DNA of 32,875 bases, from the NCBI GenBank assembly GCA_946629525.1, contig CAMOXU010000024.1, positions 1 through 32,875 on the forward strand, in the 5' to 3' direction. Made by a program: the position numbers and the translations under genes. The stretch is from an uncultured Clostridia bacterium. Lineage in GTDB: Bacteria; Bacillota; Clostridia; Lachnospirales; Lachnospiraceae. Below are positions 30,309-32,875 of this stretch, piece by piece. A model generated the notes under the pieces. It saw nothing but the letters and a program-made list of their open reading frames with translations. It made no database searches and was not told the DNA's origin. How positions within the stretch are numbered: position 1 is the stretch's first letter; each line of letters begins with the position of its first letter.

Positions 30309-30341
30309 TTAAAGTGTAGCGCTTTAACGCCCAAAAGTCAA
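30309..30341 (-). promoter_or_regulatory. Promoter with operator-like palindrome of the symporter gene
   Basis: -35 TTGACT (30341-30336), 17-base spacer, -10 TACACT (30318-30313). The -10 lies inside the imperfect palindrome TTAAAGCGC-T-ACACTTTAA (30309-30327; 7 of 9 positions symmetric). Such overlap suggests a repressor site; the regulator is unknown. Confidence 0.65.
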
Positions 30342-30389
30342 TCACAATTTTTCTGAATTTTTCGGCCAATTCATACAAAACACTAAAGC

Positions 30390-30436
30390 AAAAAAGGACT
30401 CCCCTGCATACTCTGCAAGTACACAGGGAAGTCCTT
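30390..30436 (-). terminator. Rho-independent terminator of iorAB
   Basis: AAGGACT..CCCTG pairs with CAGGG..AGTCCTT across a 17-base loop and is followed by six T on the minus strand, 30 bases after the iorB stop codon. Confidence 0.8.
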
Positions 30437-30465
30437 ATGAAAGCTTCTCCTATTCTGCCGGCGGA

Positions 30466-31044
30466 TCAGTCCTCGCCGAGCGCGAAGCCCGCGTCGAAGG
30501 CCTTCTTGTTGATCTCGATCGTCTTCGGCTTGACCGTGCGCTCGATGACCTTGTACCAGTCCTCCACCGCGTAATCCATATGGCGGGCAGCCATTCCGAG
30601 AATGACTACATTGAAGCAGCGCGGGTTGCCGAGCTCTGTCGCGATCGCAGTCGCGTCCGCCCGGTATACTCTGTGCGTCTTCGCGATCTCCTCAATGATG
30701 TTCTCCGGATAGGGCGCAGCGCCGATCCGGACCGGCATCGGGTCGATCCGAACGTCATTGACGATCAGGACGCCGTCCGGCTTCAGGAAATGCGCGTATC
30801 TCTTCGCCTCGAGACGCTCGAATGCGATCAGCACATCCGCGCAGCCCTCCTCCACGATCGGCTCGAAGACTTCGTCCCCGTAGCGGACAAAAGTGACGAC
30901 CGAACCGCCGCGCTGGGCCATGCCATGGACTTCCGATACCTTTACGTCAAGACCTGCCGTCGTCGCGATCCCTCCGAGGATGCGGCTCGCGATCAGCGTT
31001 CCCTGACCGCCGACACCTACGATCATAATATTCCGTGTCTGCAT
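30466..31044 (-). CDS. iorB: Indolepyruvate:ferredoxin oxidoreductase, beta subunit
   Basis: 192 residues. It opens with the gamma-domain motif IMIVGVGGQGTLIASRILGG and EVHGMAQRGGSV, typical of the small subunit of 2-oxoacid:ferredoxin oxidoreductases. With IorA it oxidises aryl pyruvates, formed from aromatic amino acids, to aryl acyl-CoA while reducing ferredoxin. Its ATG directly follows the iorA TAA with no spacer, and its ribosome binding site GGAGGTGG lies in the last codons of iorA, which suggests translational coupling. A terminator follows. Confidence 0.95.
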   Translation of the reverse strand: MQTRNIMIVGVGGQGTLIASRILGGIATTAGLDVKVSEVHGMAQRGGSVVTFVRYGDEVFEPIVEEGCADVLIAFERLEAKRYAHFLKPDGVLIVNDVRIDPMPVRIGAAPYPENIIEEIAKTHRVYRADATAIATELGNPRCFNVVILGMAARHMDYAVEDWYKVIERTVKPKTIEINKKAFDAGFALGED

Positions 31045-32787
31045 TTACTCCACCTCCTTGATTGCGCCGAACCGGCAGAGCTGACGGCAGAGACCGCAGC
31101 CGTTGCACTGCGTGGGATCGATCGTGATCGACCCGTCTTCATTCTTCGTAAGAGCGGGGCAGCCCGGAAGCGAGCAGGCGCCGCAGTGTTTGCATTTCTC
31201 AGGAATCTCCACGCACTTCTTCTTCGTGCGGGCTTCCGGGATCAGGGCGCAGGGAGCCTTCGCGACGATGACCGACAGATGGTCCGCCTTCACTTCCCTC
31301 TTTACGGTCTCCATGAGCTCCTGCTGGTCAAGGGCATTGACCGTATAGACATGCCCGATACCGAGTCCCTGGCAGAACTTCTCAAAGTCGATCGCCGGGA
31401 CGACGTCGCCCATGAGCGTCCTTCCCGTAGCCGGATTGTCCTGATGGCCTGTCATGGCCGTGATCCGGTTGTCAAGAATGATGACCGTGCCGGTGCTCTG
31501 ATTGTAGACCATATTCATGAGCGAGTTCACGCCCGTATGCATGAAGGTCGAGTCTCCGATCACGCTGACCCAGTCTCTTAAGTACTCTTCGCCCTTCGCC
31601 TTGCCCATGCCGTGCAGGGAGGAAATGGACGCTCCCATGCAGAGACATGTCTCGAGGGTCGCCAGAGGCGGGACCGCGCCCAGTGTGTAGCATCCGATGT
31701 CGCCGGCGACATGGAGCTTCAGACGCTTCAGAGCCCAGAACGTGCTTCTGTGCGGGCAGCCCGGGCAGAGGATCGGCGGACGGTTCGGAGTATTCTCCGC
31801 CTGCGCCGCGTCGATCTGCACGCCGAGGAGCTTCTCGCGGATCATATTCGCGGAGTACTCGCCGAGCTTTGTGAAAATATTCTTTCCCTCGCAGGCGATC
31901 CCCCAGGATTTCACCTGCTCCTCAATGACGGGCATGAGCTCCTCAAAGATGATCAGCCGGTCGACCTTCGAGGCAAATTCCTCGATCAGCTTCCGCGGGA
32001 GCGGGTGGACCAGACCGAGCTTCAGTGTGGAAGCTTCCGGCATCGCCTCTCTGACATACAGATAGGGAATACCGCTCGTGATGAAGCCGATCTTCGTGTC
32101 GCGGATCTCCATACGGTTCAGTTTCTCCATGGAGCACGCATCCTCCGCGAGCTTCTCCATCTGATCCTCGACGATCACGTGACGGCGGATCGCATTGGCC
32201 GGCAGCATGACATTTTTCGCGATATTCTTCTCGTACGGCTTATCCGGGACCTCCTCACGCGGACAGAGCTCTACCATGCCCTGGGAGTGCGCGAGACGCG
32301 TCGTCGTGCGGATCACGACCGGCTTGTCGTATGTCTCGCTGATCTCGTAGGCGATCTTCGCGAAATCCTTTGCCTCCTGAGAGTCCGACGGCTCAAGGAC
32401 CGGGACCTGGGCAGCTCTCGATACGGCGCGCGTATCCTGCTCGTTCTGGGAGCTGTAGACGCCCGGATCGTCGGCCACGCAGAGCACCATGCCCCGTCCG
32501 ACGCCCGCATAGGCTGCGGAATAGACCGGGTCCGCAGCGACGTTGAAGCCGACCATCTTCATGCACGCAAAGGACCGGACGCCGGCGACCGACGCTCCGA
32601 AGGCGACCTCCGCCGCGACCTTCTCGTTCGGAGCCCATTCGCAGTATAAATCGTCTTTATACTGGACCAGGTTCTCGCTGATCTCCGTGCTCGGCGTGCC
32701 CGGATAGGCGGACGCGACCTTGACGCCGGCCTCCCAAAGGCCGCGGGCGATCGCCGCATTGCCGAGCATTAACTGTTTTTCACCCAT
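31045..32787 (-). CDS. iorA: Indolepyruvate:ferredoxin oxidoreductase, alpha subunit
   Basis: 580 residues. The N-terminal pyruvate-domain motif ASAYPGTPSTEISENL is followed by a TPP-binding half with GDIGCYTLGAVPPL and GDSTFMHTGVNSL. The C-terminus carries two ferredoxin-like clusters, CKHCGACSLPGCPA (a variant first cluster) and CNGCGLCRQLC. It binds thiamine diphosphate and 4Fe-4S centres and is oxygen-sensitive, fitting an anaerobe that ferments aromatic amino acids. The start has GAGGAGG eight bases upstream. The gene is complete; its promoter lies outside the window or in the last 88 bases, where I see no good match. Confidence 0.96.
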   Translation of the reverse strand: MGEKQLMLGNAAIARGLWEAGVKVASAYPGTPSTEISENLVQYKDDLYCEWAPNEKVAAEVAFGASVAGVRSFACMKMVGFNVAADPVYSAAYAGVGRGMVLCVADDPGVYSSQNEQDTRAVSRAAQVPVLEPSDSQEAKDFAKIAYEISETYDKPVVIRTTTRLAHSQGMVELCPREEVPDKPYEKNIAKNVMLPANAIRRHVIVEDQMEKLAEDACSMEKLNRMEIRDTKIGFITSGIPYLYVREAMPEASTLKLGLVHPLPRKLIEEFASKVDRLIIFEELMPVIEEQVKSWGIACEGKNIFTKLGEYSANMIREKLLGVQIDAAQAENTPNRPPILCPGCPHRSTFWALKRLKLHVAGDIGCYTLGAVPPLATLETCLCMGASISSLHGMGKAKGEEYLRDWVSVIGDSTFMHTGVNSLMNMVYNQSTGTVIILDNRITAMTGHQDNPATGRTLMGDVVPAIDFEKFCQGLGIGHVYTVNALDQQELMETVKREVKADHLSVIVAKAPCALIPEARTKKKCVEIPEKCKHCGACSLPGCPALTKNEDGSITIDPTQCNGCGLCRQLCRFGAIKEVE

Positions 32788-32800
32788 GATTTTTCCTCCT

Positions 32801-32859
32801 CACAATTTTTCATTTCTCAACCAGGCGATTGCGAAACGCTGTGCTTCATGGAAATTGTG
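32801..32859 (-). promoter_or_regulatory. Inverted repeat in iorA leader
   Basis: CACAATTT (32801-32808) and AAATTGTG (32852-32859) are perfect 8-bp inverted arms about 43 bases apart; the inner arm abuts the iorA ribosome binding site. A regulatory role is speculative. Confidence 0.3.
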
Positions 32860-32875
32860 TGAACATTCAAACGGC

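Noticed and set aside
28557-30356. Plus-strand open frame of about 600 codons opposite the SSS symporter
   Set aside because: Its translation is charged and featureless, while the other strand encodes a textbook membrane transporter.

Overview
The window looks like chromosomal DNA of an anaerobic, fairly GC-rich member of the Bacillota, most likely Lachnospiraceae or a close relative. The reasons are strong GGAGG-type ribosome binding sites, sigma-A promoters, tRNA genes without encoded CCA, a class III fructose-1,6-bisphosphatase, QueH, AlaX, TraX, and an oxygen-sensitive indolepyruvate:ferredoxin oxidoreductase. The taxonomic placement is inference from gene content; no rRNA is present. No integrase, transposase, CRISPR array or phage gene was seen.

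Layout. Positions 1-726 hold the 3' part of a plus-strand TraX-like membrane protein gene, which overlaps tail to tail with a minus-strand series: queH, argH, asd, topB and a left-handed beta-helix protein (679-6904). A plus-strand thioesterase (7189-7650) is separated by a bidirectional terminator from a minus-strand series: glnS, an 87-residue acidic protein, dsdA (D-serine ammonia-lyase) and an AGCS sodium symporter (7912-12841). A plus-strand membrane protein with a C-terminal SHOCT domain (13052-14146) faces a tRNA-Thr(GGT) gene. Then follow on the minus strand alaX, fbp and a HAAS/DUF1700-like membrane protein (14391-18373), tRNA-Arg(ACG), and a run dxs - beta-propeller protein - PI-PLC-like protein - Lon-like AAA ATPase (18912-25691). 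The right part, all minus strand, has a hypoxanthine-DNA glycosylase, an orotate-phosphoribosyltransferase-like protein, a HAD phosphatase, a sodium:solute symporter with a clear promoter and operator-like palindrome, and iorA-iorB.

Function. Most genes are core metabolism: arginine and aspartate-family synthesis, isoprenoid precursors, gluconeogenesis, tRNA charging and proofreading, queuosine, DNA topology and repair. There is an amino-acid fermentation flavour in D-serine deamination with a nearby Na+ symporter, and in aryl-pyruvate oxidation by IorAB. The least understood part is 18912-23773: a membrane-anchored beta-propeller, a PI-PLC-fold protein lacking expected catalytic residues, and a cytosolic Lon-type ATPase without a protease domain.

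The most distinctive non-coding observations are three 3'-end copies of the fbp terminal codons in tandem behind fbp, a structured element repeated just after the stop codons of asd, the PI-PLC-like gene and the beta-propeller gene, with base pairing preserved between copies, and several other small repeat families in intergenic spaces. I did not find a clear-cut new defence or mobile system.
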